A stretch of DNA of 64,000 nt, taken from the NCBI RefSeq assembly GCF_042427745.1, contig NZ_JBHMFA010000001.1. The stretch is one strand, 5' to 3'. Positions 8,560 to 17,727 of the stretch are shown here, piece after piece (the stretch's first letter is position 1; each line of letters begins with the position of its first letter). Source of the DNA: Algibacter miyuki (lineage in GTDB: Bacteria; Bacteroidota; Bacteroidia; Flavobacteriales; Flavobacteriaceae). The notes beneath the pieces are model-generated. The model had not been told where the DNA came from and made no database searches. It saw only the letters and a list, made by a program, of their open reading frames with translations. The position numbers and the translations under genes were made by a program.

Positions 8560-10572
8560 TTATTTGTATGAACGTTGTTTAAGTTCAATATCTTTAAATT
8601 CTAATTCTTCTTTATGTAAAACCGCATCGGCAGGTTCTCCTTTATATTCCCAAGCTGAAACAAAAGCAAAATCTTTATCGTTACGTTTTGCTTCTCCTTT
8701 TTGAGGACCATCTAACTCCGCAGATTCTTCTCTAAAGTGTCCACCGCAAGATTCTTCTCTAACTAAAGCATCTTTAGCGAATAACTCACCAAGTTCTAAG
8801 AAATCGGCAACACGACCGGCTTTTTCTAACTCTGGGTTCATTTCATCAGCAGTTCCAGGAACCATAACATCTTTCCAGAATTCTTCACGAATGGCTTTAA
8901 TTTCAGCCATAGCTTCTGTTAAACCTTTAGCGTTACGTGCCATCCCAACTTTATCCCACATTACTTTACCTAAGCGTTTATGGAAATGATCGACAGTTTT
9001 TGATCCTTTATTATTGATAAAGAAGTTAATTTGATCTTTAACTGCTTTTTCAGCTTCGTCAAATTCTTTAGTTTCTGTTGAAATTTTTCCGGTACGAATA
9101 TCATTTGATAAATAATCACCAATAGTATAAGGTAACACGAAATAACCATCGGCTAAACCTTGCATTAAAGCTGAAGCTCCAAGGCGGTTGGCACCGTGAT
9201 CGGAGAAGTTAGCTTCACCAATGCAGTATAAACCATCTACCGTTGTCATTAAGTTATAATCTACCCAAACACCACCCATTGTGTAGTGTGTTGCAGGATA
9301 AATCATCATCGGTGTTTTGTATGGATTCTCATCTACGATTTTCTCATACATTTGGAATAAGTTTCCGTATTTAGCTTCAACAATCGCTTGCCCTAATTCG
9401 TATATTTTAGCTTCAGAAGCATTTGTAATATTATGAATTTTAGCTTGCTCTTTTCCGTAACGTGAAATAGCAGATTCAAAATCTAAATACACTGCTTCGC
9501 CTGTAGCATTAACACCATAACCAGCATCACAACGTTCTTTAGCTGCACGAGATGCAACATCACGAGGGACTAAGTTACCGAAAGCAGGGTATCTTCTTTC
9601 TAAGTAATAATCTCTTTCTTCTTCAGACAAATCGGTTGGTTTTTTACGACCTTCACGAATTGCCATAACATCTTCCATGTTTTTTGGAACCCAAATACGT
9701 CCATCATTACGTAAAGACTCAGACATCAACGTTAATTTAGACTGATAATCTCCCGAACGCGGAATACATGTTGGGTGAATTTGAGTATAACAAGGATTAG
9801 CGAAATACGCTCCTTTTTTATGAATTTTCCAAGCTGCAGTAGCGTTAGACCCCATAGCGTTTGTTGATAAGAAATATACATTTCCGTATCCACCAGAAGC
9901 AATAACAACAGCATGTGCTGAATGTCTTTCTATTTCACCAGTAATTAAATTACGAGCAATAATACCACGTGCTTTCCCGTCTACTTTTACAACGTCTAGC
10001 ATTTCGTGACGGTTAAACATTTCAATTTTACCACGCGCAATTTGGCGGTTCATTGCCGAATATGCTCCTAATAATAATTGCTGTCCAGTTTGTCCTTTAG
10101 CATAAAATGTTCTGGATACTAATACACCACCGAATGAACGGTTATCTAAAAGTCCGCCATAATCACGTGCAAAAGGAACTCCTTGTGCCACACATTGATC
10201 AATAATATTTGCAGACACCTCAGCTAAACGATAAACGTTAGCTTCACGTGAGCGATAATCGCCACCTTTTACGGTATCGTAAAATAATCTATATGTAGAA
10301 TCGCCATCACCTTGGTAATTTTTCGCGGCATTAATACCACCTTGAGCGGCGATAGAGTGCGCACGACGTGGCGAATCTTGATAAGCAAATGCTTTTACAT
10401 TATATCCTAACTCGGCTAAGGTTGCAGCGGCTGAGCCACCTGCTAAACCTGTACCTACAACAATAATGTCGATGTGACGTTTATTTGCTGGGTTTACCAA
10501 GTTTATATGATTTTTATAATCTGTCCATTTATCTTTAATTGGACCTTTTGGTACTCTTGAATCTAAAGCCAT
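8560..10572 (-). CDS. sdhA: Succinate dehydrogenase/fumarate reductase flavoprotein subunit
   Basis: A 670-residue catalytic subunit that oxidises succinate to fumarate in the TCA cycle (or the reverse). The Rossmann FAD site is at about 35-60 (IIVVGTGLAGGSAAATLAEL). His72 in RRAHSIAAQGG is the expected covalent FAD-binding histidine. Later catalytic segments are HPTCIP, TMGGVWVDYN and the NRLGASAL substrate/FAD motif. The subunit is longer than E. coli SdhA (588), as usual for the Bacteroidetes/epsilon-type complex with a single cytochrome b subunit. It sits 12 bases after sdhC and 11 before sdhB, so the three are surely one transcript. Confidence 0.96.
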   Translation of the reverse strand: MALDSRVPKGPIKDKWTDYKNHINLVNPANKRHIDIIVVGTGLAGGSAAATLAELGYNVKAFAYQDSPRRAHSIAAQGGINAAKNYQGDGDSTYRLFYDTVKGGDYRSREANVYRLAEVSANIIDQCVAQGVPFARDYGGLLDNRSFGGVLVSRTFYAKGQTGQQLLLGAYSAMNRQIARGKIEMFNRHEMLDVVKVDGKARGIIARNLITGEIERHSAHAVVIASGGYGNVYFLSTNAMGSNATAAWKIHKKGAYFANPCYTQIHPTCIPRSGDYQSKLTLMSESLRNDGRIWVPKNMEDVMAIREGRKKPTDLSEEERDYYLERRYPAFGNLVPRDVASRAAKERCDAGYGVNATGEAVYLDFESAISRYGKEQAKIHNITNASEAKIYELGQAIVEAKYGNLFQMYEKIVDENPYKTPMMIYPATHYTMGGVWVDYNLMTTVDGLYCIGEANFSDHGANRLGASALMQGLADGYFVLPYTIGDYLSNDIRTGKISTETKEFDEAEKAVKDQINFFINNKGSKTVDHFHKRLGKVMWDKVGMARNAKGLTEAMAEIKAIREEFWKDVMVPGTADEMNPELEKAGRVADFLELGELFAKDALVREESCGGHFREESAELDGPQKGEAKRNDKDFAFVSAWEYKGEPADAVLHKEELEFKDIELKQRSYK

Positions 10573-10584
10573 ACTATTATAAGA

Positions 10585-11262
10585 TTAATGGTTAAAAAAG
10601 TGATAAAGTGCTATAAAAATAAACCCTAATGGGATAATAATAGAATAGGCTTTACCAATATTTTGTAATGTTTGTTTTCTTCCTGCTGTAGATCCCATAG
10701 ATTGGAAAGCAGATGTAAATCCATGCATTAAGTGTAATGCTAAAAACACAAAAGCAATAACATAAGCAATAACACGTGCAGGGTTTGCAAATTTATGAAC
10801 CAATTCTTCATAGTAACGAAAACCTTCAACACCTTCCATGGTTCCAGACCAATCGCCTTGAATAAATTTCGTGTTAATTTCTGGAAACCAAAAATCGATA
10901 AAGTGCAATACCACAAAGGCCAAAATAGCTACACCAGACCAAATCATGTTTCTACTCATCCACGAAGAATTTGCAGCACCATTATTTTTAGCGTAATTAA
11001 CGCCATTTGCTTTTTTGTTTTTAAGTTCTAAAATGAAACCCATAATAAAATGGAATACCACACCAAAAATTAAAACAGGTTGCAAGGCAAATTGCACTAA
11101 AGGATTTGTCCCCATAAAATGTGACACTTCATTAAAAATATCTGGACTAAATACCGACAGGATATTAATTGCAAAATGTTGTAACAAGAAAAACATGAGG
11201 AAGAATGCAGAAAGTGCCATAGCAACTTTTCTTCCAATTGAAGATTTAAAAAATCCGCTCAT
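10585..11262 (-). CDS. sdhC: Succinate dehydrogenase cytochrome b subunit
   Basis: A 225-residue membrane anchor of complex II with about five transmembrane helices (near 12-40, 56-78, 104-125, 158-182 and 204-222). Conserved histidines within helices (LLQHFAINI, VFHFIMGF, VVLHFIDF, LALHLMHGF) are candidate ligands for two haems b, as in the single-subunit b558 type found in Bacteroidetes and Bacillus. It is the promoter-proximal gene of sdhCAB, with a good -7 element 29 bases upstream. No separate sdhD is expected in this type, and none is present. Confidence 0.93.
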   Translation of the reverse strand: MSGFFKSSIGRKVAMALSAFFLMFFLLQHFAINILSVFSPDIFNEVSHFMGTNPLVQFALQPVLIFGVVFHFIMGFILELKNKKANGVNYAKNNGAANSSWMSRNMIWSGVAILAFVVLHFIDFWFPEINTKFIQGDWSGTMEGVEGFRYYEELVHKFANPARVIAYVIAFVFLALHLMHGFTSAFQSMGSTAGRKQTLQNIGKAYSIIIPLGFIFIALYHFFNH

Positions 11263-11290
11263 TATTTTAAAATTAGTTTATATATACTAA

Positions 11291-11321
11291 CAAAGGTAAT
11301 GACCACATGTATTTTTAACAA
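11291..11321 (-). promoter_or_regulatory. sdhCAB promoter
   Basis: On the minus strand, TACCTTTG (11298-11291) matches the Bacteroidetes -7 consensus TAnnTTTG. A TTG (11321-11319) lies 20 bases further upstream at the expected -33 position. The 5' leader would be about 20-25 bases. Confidence 0.65.
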
Positions 11322-11366
11322 GCTTTAAAGCGGGTTTTATTTTGTATTTAGAATGATTATAATTAA

Positions 11367-11418
11367 AAAACTCATCCTATGAAATCTATAATTATACAGA
11401 AAACATAGGATGAGTTTT
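11367..11418 (-). terminator. Terminator of the type IX-secreted metalloprotease-like gene
   Basis: A 15-bp perfect inverted repeat (AAAACTCATCCTATG at 11367-11381 and its complement at 11404-11418) lies about 30 bases past the stop codon at 11450. The loop is 22 bases and the T-run is short, so efficiency is uncertain. Confidence 0.6.
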
Positions 11419-11449
11419 ATTTTGTATTTAAAACCTTAAAAGAAAGGCT

Positions 11450-13210
11450 TTATTTTACTACTAATTTTTTAGTAATAGATGTGATATCTGAATGAATATT
11501 AACGAAATAAAGTCCGCTAGAAACCCCGGATAAACTGATGGTTTTAAGACCTGAATTATTAGACACATCAACCTTAGACACTAAACGCCCATTAACATCG
11601 TAAACCATTACTTTTTCAACATTTACTGAAGACGCATTTTTGATGAAAAACTCATTTTTTGCTGGGTTTGGATATAATTCAATACTACTTTCTAAAACAT
11701 CTTCATCGATACCTAATGTACATTTATAAGTAGCCATTAAAGGATACTCACAAACTACATTAGTACTACTCAACTCCTGAATAAGATGACCTGCTTCTTT
11801 ATTTCCATCATTAAGAGTTCTTATCACTTGACCACTACCGAAATTAAAATCCATAGCATCATTATTATCATTAACATGATCTAACAATTGCGCATGCCCA
11901 AGCTCATGGAGCGCAACACTTTCAAAATCTATCTCGAAAAATATTCCATTTTGATTCTCACCAAAATACCATTCTTCAAAACCATCATCATTATCAAGAT
12001 CGGCAAAAACCATATCAATTTCTGCAACAACCCAGTTTCCATCACCGTTACAACTCCTCTTATACACTAAAGTGGTAAGTCCTAAATAGCCTTGATCACC
12101 TAAACCTTCGCTAAAACCAATAACATTTAAACCATCTATTCCTGCTTTAGAAACCGATGTATTATCACCGAAAACCCAATTAATCCCAGTTTCACAACGC
12201 CAGTTTTCAAAAGCCCTCGTAAAAGATGCTAAAGCTGGAGCATTATTTATTAAACTCGTACTTCTATTCCAAACGAAAGCACCACCATTAGCACCATAAT
12301 GCTGAACCATAAAAGCATTTACTTCATCATCATAATTAAGCACTGCATAAGACACCGTTAATATGCCATCAGACTGCGCTAAACCTTCATTTGCATCAAC
12401 AATAGTTACAGCACCAGTACCCGCTAAAGAAGGCACTTCTACTGTTATCTCAGTATCTTTCCATGTTAAAACTTGAGAATCTAAAGCATATACAACACTT
12501 TCACCACCGTCAATAGTGTTAGCAAATCCAACTTTTCCTTTTTCAGTACCAAAATCGGTACCTGTAATTGCTAAAACCTCTCCTGTTCCTGCCGTTACAG
12601 GCTTTTCAGAAAACGATATATTTTCAGCAGCCAAAAGTCCTTTACTTTGAGCCGTCTTATTTAAAAACTTCGCAACGCTAAATTCTAAAACTTCAGAAAC
12701 ACCTACTTTGGTTTCATTTGTTATTTCTTTATAAAGCACCGCCTGAATACCTTCTTTTTTATTAAAAGGATTTGTTGCAACATCTTCGATTAAATTATAT
12801 TTATAAAAACCCTGCACTCCGCTATACGCTTTAAACGTATTACTTTTAGACGATTCGTCATTATACAAGGTAAATACCCCAACGTCGTTTAAATTTAAAT
12901 TTAAATTAGGCATAATTTTCACCGCCGTGTCACCAACAATCCCTCCCGGTGTCACAACTTCTACTGTTCGAGATTGCTCTCCTTTGAATACTTTATAAAC
13001 CTCTACAGTATTAACTGTATAAATTTCGGTGTGTTCTGCATTCCAGAAAGATTCTTTCGAAATCACTTTTCCTTCAACAACTAAGCTAGACGCTTCAATT
13101 TGCTGTTCCAAGGGAATTTCCTTCAACATAACTTGAGCGCTTAAGCTAGCGAGCCCAATAAAACTAGAAAATACTGTAAGAAGTATTTTTTTTGTAGTAA
13201 TTTTCTTCAT
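11450..13210 (-). CDS. Type IX-secreted metzincin-like metalloprotease with IPT/TIG domain
   Basis: A 586-residue extracellular protein. Residues 1-25 are a signal peptide (FIGLASLSAQ). An IPT/TIG-like beta domain lies near 203-290 (VLAITGTDFGTEKGKVGF). A catalytic-looking zinc site HELGHAQLLDH (His435, Glu436, His439, His445) has the metzincin HExxHxxGxxH spacing but Leu instead of Gly at the eighth position. It is followed by a Met-containing segment (NDAMDF). Cysteines flank the domain. The C-terminal ~75 residues form a type A T9SS sorting domain (ELYPNPAKNEFFI, VYDVNGRLV, LSGVSSGLYFVNI, ending KKLVVK). It is therefore exported, crosses the outer membrane by the Por/T9SS route and is probably attached to the surface. 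The substrate is unknown. Confidence 0.85.
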   Translation of the reverse strand: MKKITTKKILLTVFSSFIGLASLSAQVMLKEIPLEQQIEASSLVVEGKVISKESFWNAEHTEIYTVNTVEVYKVFKGEQSRTVEVVTPGGIVGDTAVKIMPNLNLNLNDVGVFTLYNDESSKSNTFKAYSGVQGFYKYNLIEDVATNPFNKKEGIQAVLYKEITNETKVGVSEVLEFSVAKFLNKTAQSKGLLAAENISFSEKPVTAGTGEVLAITGTDFGTEKGKVGFANTIDGGESVVYALDSQVLTWKDTEITVEVPSLAGTGAVTIVDANEGLAQSDGILTVSYAVLNYDDEVNAFMVQHYGANGGAFVWNRSTSLINNAPALASFTRAFENWRCETGINWVFGDNTSVSKAGIDGLNVIGFSEGLGDQGYLGLTTLVYKRSCNGDGNWVVAEIDMVFADLDNDDGFEEWYFGENQNGIFFEIDFESVALHELGHAQLLDHVNDNNDAMDFNFGSGQVIRTLNDGNKEAGHLIQELSSTNVVCEYPLMATYKCTLGIDEDVLESSIELYPNPAKNEFFIKNASSVNVEKVMVYDVNGRLVSKVDVSNNSGLKTISLSGVSSGLYFVNIHSDITSITKKLVVK

Positions 13211-13326
13211 AATAACAATTTAATTTACAAATGGATGAGGGAGAGCTAATTAGAGATGCGCAATTTACTGTTTTTTGATGTTATTTCCATGCTTTTTTTT
13301 CACAAAAACACCAATAAATAAATCAT

Positions 13327-13334
13327 TATTTTTG
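13327..13334 (+). promoter_or_regulatory. -7 element of pepP
   Basis: TATTTTTG matches TAnnTTTG and lies 30 bases before the ATG at 13365. It is inside the longer open frame that begins at 13275, so transcription would start after that upstream ATG; this decides in favour of the 13365 start. Confidence 0.55.
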
Positions 13335-13364
13335 TATTTCAAATTACACAATAAAAGATACCGC

Positions 13365-14657
13365 ATGAAATATCATCCAATTAATTCAGACTTATTCATC
13401 AAGAATAGACAAAATTTCGCTAATAAAATGATGCCCAATAGCTTAGCTGTATTTAACTCTAACGACATCTACCCTATTAGCGCAGATAGCACCATGCCTT
13501 TTGAGCAGCACCGAGACATTTTTTACTTAAGCGGCGTAGACCAAGAAGAAAGTATTTTGGTAATATTCCCCGATTGCCCGAAAGAAAAGCACCGAGAAAT
13601 TTTATTTCTTAAAGAAACAAACGAACATATTGCTATTTGGGAAGGCGAAAAACTAACCAAAGACAAAGCTTTTGAAACCAGTGGAATAAAAACGGTATAC
13701 TGGCTCCAAGATATGGAAAAAGTCATGTTCGAAATTATGACACAATGCCAAACCGTTTACATAAACACCAACGAACATTACCGCGCTAACGTAGAGACAG
13801 AAACCCGAGAAGATCGTTTTTCTAAATGGTTAAAAGATAAATACCCTGCACATCAAGTTGCTAAAAGCAACCCCATCCTACAAGGATTACGCTCTATAAA
13901 AGACCCGATTGAATTAGACTTAATCCAACAAGCATGTGATATTACAGAAAAAGGATTCCGACGAATTTTAGGTTTCACAAAACCTGGTGTTTGGGAATTT
14001 GAAATTGAGGCAGAATTTATGCATGAATTTTTAAGAAATCGCTCTAAAAAATTCGCGTACACTCCCATTGTAGCCTCCGGAAACAATGCTAACGTGCTTC
14101 ACTATGTTGAAAACAACCAACAATGTAAAGCAGGCGATTTAATTTTACTAGATGTTGGTGCAGAATACGCAAACTACTCTAGCGACATGACCAGAACCAT
14201 CCCTGTTTCTGGACGTTTTACAGATAGACAAAAAGCAGTATACAACGCCGTATTAAAAGTTAAAACTGAAGCAACAAGCATGCTGGTTCCCGGAACGGAC
14301 TGGGCACAATATCATGCTGAAGTTGGAAAAATAATGACCAGCGAACTCTTAAATTTAAACCTGTTAGACAAAGCCGATGTTCAAAATGAAGATCCAGATT
14401 GGCCAGCCTATAAAAAATATTTCATGCACGGCACAAGCCACCACATGGGATTAGACACACATGATTACGGCATACTCACAGAGCCAATGCAAAAAAACAT
14501 GGTGTTTACTGTAGAACCGGCTATTTATATCCCGAAGGAAGGATTTGGTATTCGCTTAGAGGATGATGTGGTGATTCAAAAAACCGGAGAACCTTTTAAT
14601 TTAATGAGAAACATTCCGTTGGAAGCTGATGAAATTGAAGATATCATGAACGCTTAA
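13365..14657 (+). CDS. pepP: Xaa-Pro aminopeptidase (aminopeptidase P)
   Basis: A 430-residue M24B metallopeptidase that releases N-terminal residues preceding proline. The frame is open from 13275, but those 30 extra residues look non-coding and lie upstream of the probable promoter, so I place the start at 13365 (MKYHPINSDLF). An N-terminal creatinase-like domain (about 5-160, with PFEQHRDIFYLSGV) is followed by the pita-bread domain. Metal ligands are seen in LLDVGAEY (Asp), SSDMTRT (Asp), HGTSHHMGLDTHD (His), EPAIYIP (Glu) and RLEDDVV (Glu). It is convergent with aspartate kinase, sharing a bidirectional terminator. Confidence 0.93.
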   Translation: MKYHPINSDLFIKNRQNFANKMMPNSLAVFNSNDIYPISADSTMPFEQHRDIFYLSGVDQEESILVIFPDCPKEKHREILFLKETNEHIAIWEGEKLTKDKAFETSGIKTVYWLQDMEKVMFEIMTQCQTVYINTNEHYRANVETETREDRFSKWLKDKYPAHQVAKSNPILQGLRSIKDPIELDLIQQACDITEKGFRRILGFTKPGVWEFEIEAEFMHEFLRNRSKKFAYTPIVASGNNANVLHYVENNQQCKAGDLILLDVGAEYANYSSDMTRTIPVSGRFTDRQKAVYNAVLKVKTEATSMLVPGTDWAQYHAEVGKIMTSELLNLNLLDKADVQNEDPDWPAYKKYFMHGTSHHMGLDTHDYGILTEPMQKNMVFTVEPAIYIPKEGFGIRLEDDVVIQKTGEPFNLMRNIPLEADEIEDIMNA

Positions 14658-14683
14658 ACCAACACAAAAAAAATAATTCAATA

Positions 14684-14715
14684 AAAAAAGGGTCGTTAAA
14701 AAAACGACCCTTTTT
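14684..14715. terminator. Bidirectional terminator between pepP and lysC
   Basis: A 13-bp inverted repeat, AAAAAGGGTCGTT (14685-14697) with its complement (14703-14715), and A/T runs on both sides serves both converging genes. Confidence 0.88.
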
Positions 14716-14744
14716 GCTTAGAAAAAAAATAATTATTAAAATGT

Positions 14745-16067
14745 TTATTGAGGGACTAATTCAAACAAATAATTATTTAATCTTTGTAATGTATTAATTT
14801 TATCGTTAGAATCTATCAATAACGAAATATTATTATTGCTTCCTCCATAAGAAATCATCCTGATTTTTACGTCTTGTAAAATCTGAAATAACTTATAAGT
14901 TTCTTGATGATTAACAACCGCATGCCCTACTAAGCACACAATACTTTGATTTTTATCAACCTCAATAGATGCTATTTTTTGTAACTCTACTAAAATTTTA
15001 TCTAAATTTTCATCATCATCAATAGTTAAAGATACAGCAACTTCTGAAGTTGTAATCATGTCGATTGAAGTTTGATACGTTTCAAAAATTTCAAACACCT
15101 TTTTCAAAAAACCATGCGCCTGTAACATACGTGCCGATTTAATTTTAATCGCCGTAATACCATCTTTTGCTGCAATAGCCTTAATACCATCGCCCGAAGT
15201 TTTGCTTGATATTAAAGTTCCGTGCGCTTCTGGATTCATCGTGTTTTTTAATCTTACCGGAATACTATCTGCCCTTACAGGTGTTACCGTTTGTGGATGT
15301 AAAATCTTTGCTCCAAAATAAGCGAGCTCCGCTGCCTCATCAAAAGATAAATTTGAAATCGGATTGGTGTTTTCAACATATCTAGGATCATTATTATGCA
15401 TCCCATCAATATCAGTCCAAATTTGCACTTCTTCCGCAAGTATAGCAGCACCAATAATAGTCGCTGTATAATCACTTCCGCCACGTTGTAAATTTGACAC
15501 TTCACCATCAGCATCTAAACAAATAAAACCTTGGGTAATATAAATATCAGCCGATCCAGCTTCATTTAAAACCACCTGGAATTTTTCTTTTATATAATCA
15601 ATATCTGGCTCTTTAAAAGAATCAATACGCATAAAATCTAAAGCTGGCAACAAAGCCGACTGCACACCTTCTTGCTTTAAAAAACTATTAAACATAAAGG
15701 TTGAAAGTAATTCGCCTTGAGCAACAATTTGATTATCCAACAAAACAGAAGGCACACCTGAAGCACATTCCGTTAAAAACCCAAACACTTCAGAAACATA
15801 ACTTTTCGTTTCTTTATTTAACGCCTCATTATATAATAAGGTATCAATAACCTCAAAATAAGTGTTTTTCAACTTACTTATTTGATCTATCGCTAAACTC
15901 GATTGATTACTTTTAATATCCTTCGCGATAGCCACCAATTGGTTTGTGGTTCCAGACATTGCAGAAAGCACAACCACTTTTTTAGTGCCGTCGTTAATAA
16001 TGTTTTTAACATTAAGCATATTCTCAACCGACCCGACCGAAGTCCCTCCAAATTTTAAAACTTTCAT
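14745..16067 (-). CDS. lysC: Aspartate kinase (monofunctional)
   Basis: A 440-residue enzyme that phosphorylates aspartate, the entry step to lysine, threonine, methionine and diaminopimelate. The kinase domain starts with KVLKFGGTSVG (2-12) and contains FICLDADGEVSNLQRGGSDY, the QRGGSD nucleotide/substrate motif. Two ACT-type regulatory segments follow (about 300-440: AIKIKSARMLQAHGFLKKV, then SIVCLVGHAVVNHQE and MISYGGSNNNISLLID), so feedback inhibition by an amino acid is likely. No homoserine dehydrogenase domain is fused. A divergent gene coding for an ACT-like protein starts 115 bases upstream. Confidence 0.93.
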   Translation of the reverse strand: MKVLKFGGTSVGSVENMLNVKNIINDGTKKVVVLSAMSGTTNQLVAIAKDIKSNQSSLAIDQISKLKNTYFEVIDTLLYNEALNKETKSYVSEVFGFLTECASGVPSVLLDNQIVAQGELLSTFMFNSFLKQEGVQSALLPALDFMRIDSFKEPDIDYIKEKFQVVLNEAGSADIYITQGFICLDADGEVSNLQRGGSDYTATIIGAAILAEEVQIWTDIDGMHNNDPRYVENTNPISNLSFDEAAELAYFGAKILHPQTVTPVRADSIPVRLKNTMNPEAHGTLISSKTSGDGIKAIAAKDGITAIKIKSARMLQAHGFLKKVFEIFETYQTSIDMITTSEVAVSLTIDDDENLDKILVELQKIASIEVDKNQSIVCLVGHAVVNHQETYKLFQILQDVKIRMISYGGSNNNISLLIDSNDKINTLQRLNNYLFELVPQ

Positions 16068-16102
16068 ACGCTATTACTTCTTTATTAGTTTAATATTATA
16101 GA

Positions 16103-16110
16103 CAAAATTA
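16103..16110 (-). promoter_or_regulatory. -7 element of lysC
   Basis: TAATTTTG on the minus strand (16110-16103) fits TAnnTTTG, 35 bases upstream of the lysC ATG. No TTG was found at the -33 position. Confidence 0.5.
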
Positions 16111-16152
16111 AAACTCCTAATCGGAAAAACGCTATTTATTCGAAAATATGTT

Positions 16153-16160
16153 TATTTTTG
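16153..16160 (+). promoter_or_regulatory. -7 element of the ACT-like gene
   Basis: TATTTTTG fits TAnnTTTG and ends 22 bases before the GTG start at 16183. It lies back to back with the lysC promoter, 43 bases away. Confidence 0.55.
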
Positions 16161-16182
16161 CACAAATTGTTAAATAATTAAC

Positions 16183-16839
16183 GTGAAAACGGTATCCAAC
16201 TGTGTAGAAGACATTTTAATATCGCAACCTTACTTAGAGGAAGCACTATCTAGAAACATTATAAATTTTAGCGCATTAGCATTAGAACTTACCGAACCGA
16301 TAAGTAAAATGCTGAAAAAAGATGTAAAAGCAGGCGCTATAATGATGGCTTTACGCCGATACAATCCACCTACAACCCTAACCAATTCGGTTAAAATGAA
16401 ACGGGTAATTCAAAATTTAGGAGACATTACCGTACGCTCTAACCTTACCGATTACACGGTTAAGAATTCAGGAACGCTCATTGATAATCATGCGAAAATT
16501 TTAGCAAGAATTAACGAAGAATCAAAATTATTTTACACCTTCACTAGAGGCATTCACGAAAGCAACATCATTATTTCCAGTAGCTTAAACGATTTTATAC
16601 AAACCTCCTTAAAACACGAAAGCTTTTTAGCAGTGCAAGAAGGTTTATCTGCTATTAGCATAAATTTACCACAAGACAACTCTAAAATCGCAGGCCTATA
16701 TTATCATTTTTTTAAACGCTTAGCTTGGGAAGGCATTGTACTTTACGAAGTTATTTCTACAACAAATGAGTTCACCATTTTAGTTGAAGACGAATATGTA
16801 GACCAAGCATTTGCCGCCATTAAACGTGTGAAATCTTAA
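16183..16839 (+). CDS. Conserved protein with ACT-like C-terminal half, divergent from aspartate kinase
   Basis: A 218-residue soluble protein with a GTG start (no ATG is available between the promoter and MKTVSNCVEDIL). The N-terminal half (1-80) is helical and basic (KMLKKDVKAGAIMMALRRY), possibly a small helical or winged domain. Residues ~145-218 (LSAISINLPQDNSKIAGLYY, HFFKRLAWEGIVLYEVIST, then TNEFTILVEDEYVDQAFAAI) have the beta-alpha-beta pattern of an ACT repeat as found in aspartate kinases. I know of no characterised homologue. Its head-to-head position with lysC suggests, as inference only, a regulatory or accessory role in aspartate-family amino-acid synthesis. It carries no kinase motif. 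Confidence 0.65.
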   Translation: MKTVSNCVEDILISQPYLEEALSRNIINFSALALELTEPISKMLKKDVKAGAIMMALRRYNPPTTLTNSVKMKRVIQNLGDITVRSNLTDYTVKNSGTLIDNHAKILARINEESKLFYTFTRGIHESNIIISSSLNDFIQTSLKHESFLAVQEGLSAISINLPQDNSKIAGLYYHFFKRLAWEGIVLYEVISTTNEFTILVEDEYVDQAFAAIKRVKS

Positions 16840-16862
16840 TTTTTAATTCCTATTCGATAGCG

Positions 16863-16870
16863 TATCTTTG
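16863..16870 (+). promoter_or_regulatory. -7 element of the alpha/beta hydrolase gene
   Basis: TATCTTTG fits TAnnTTTG and ends 19 bases before the ATG at 16890. Confidence 0.55.
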
Positions 16871-16889
16871 CCCTCCTTATTAAAAATTC

Positions 16890-17669
16890 ATGATTTTAAA
16901 TTACAAAGGCATAAACCTATATTATACTGATCAAGGTCGCGGAAGTGCTATTGTTCTCCTTCACGGTTTTCTAGAAAACAGCAGCATGTGGGACGATATC
17001 ACTCCAACTCTCATAAAAAAGAATCGGGTGATTTGCATCGACTTATTAGGCCACGGCAACACCGACTGTTTAGGCTACGTACATAGCATGGAACTCATGG
17101 CCGATGCGGTAAGTGCCGTTTTAAAACACCTAAAAATTCGTCGTTCTACATTTATTGGTCATTCTATGGGCGGCTATGTGGCGCTCGCTTTCGCGGAAGA
17201 AAACCCAGACGCCTTAAAAGGTTTATGTTTAATGAATTCCACCGCAAGTGCCGACACCGAAGAAAAGAAACATAACCGGAATCGCGCTATTTTAGCGGTA
17301 AAACAAAATCATAAAACCTTTATTAGAATGGCTATCGGAAATTTATTCCGCCCAAAAAACCGTAAACTCTTTGCTGATAAAATAAAAGAAACCACTCAAA
17401 AAGCACAACAAACACAGTTACAAGGCATTATTGCAGCACTGGAAGGCATGAAAATTAGAAACGATCGTGAAGCCTTACTACACTTTACACCTTTTAAAAA
17501 AATGATGATTGCCGGAAAAAAAGACCCCGTTTTAAACTACGACAATCTTGTTCAACAAACCAAAAACACTGAAGTCCATTTAGTAACACTTCCGGACGGA
17601 CATATGTCACATATCGAAAATAAAGACATTTTCTTACTAGAAATAATGCATTTCATCGAAAAAATATAA
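16890..17669 (+). CDS. Alpha/beta hydrolase
   Basis: A 259-residue cytoplasmic alpha/beta-fold hydrolase. The oxyanion segment LLHGFLENSSMWD (about 23-35) and the nucleophile elbow GHSMGG (Ser92) are clear. The acid is likely Asp212 (AGKKDPVL) and the base His238 (PDGHMSHIE), completing a Ser-Asp-His triad. The lid region (about 125-190) is basic. It has its own promoter, separated by 50 bases from the ACT-like gene. The substrate (ester, thioester, lactone or other) cannot be told from sequence. Confidence 0.88.
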   Translation: MILNYKGINLYYTDQGRGSAIVLLHGFLENSSMWDDITPTLIKKNRVICIDLLGHGNTDCLGYVHSMELMADAVSAVLKHLKIRRSTFIGHSMGGYVALAFAEENPDALKGLCLMNSTASADTEEKKHNRNRAILAVKQNHKTFIRMAIGNLFRPKNRKLFADKIKETTQKAQQTQLQGIIAALEGMKIRNDREALLHFTPFKKMMIAGKKDPVLNYDNLVQQTKNTEVHLVTLPDGHMSHIENKDIFLLEIMHFIEKI

Positions 17670-17727
17670 CTTTTCATCGTTTTAATTTCTTTTTTTCATT
17701 ATATTCACAACACCAAATCAGAATATT

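Noticed and set aside
13275..13364. Upstream extension of the pepP frame (30 codons)
   Set aside because: The extension lies before a good -7 element and has no sequence likeness to the family; the start at 13365 fits better.
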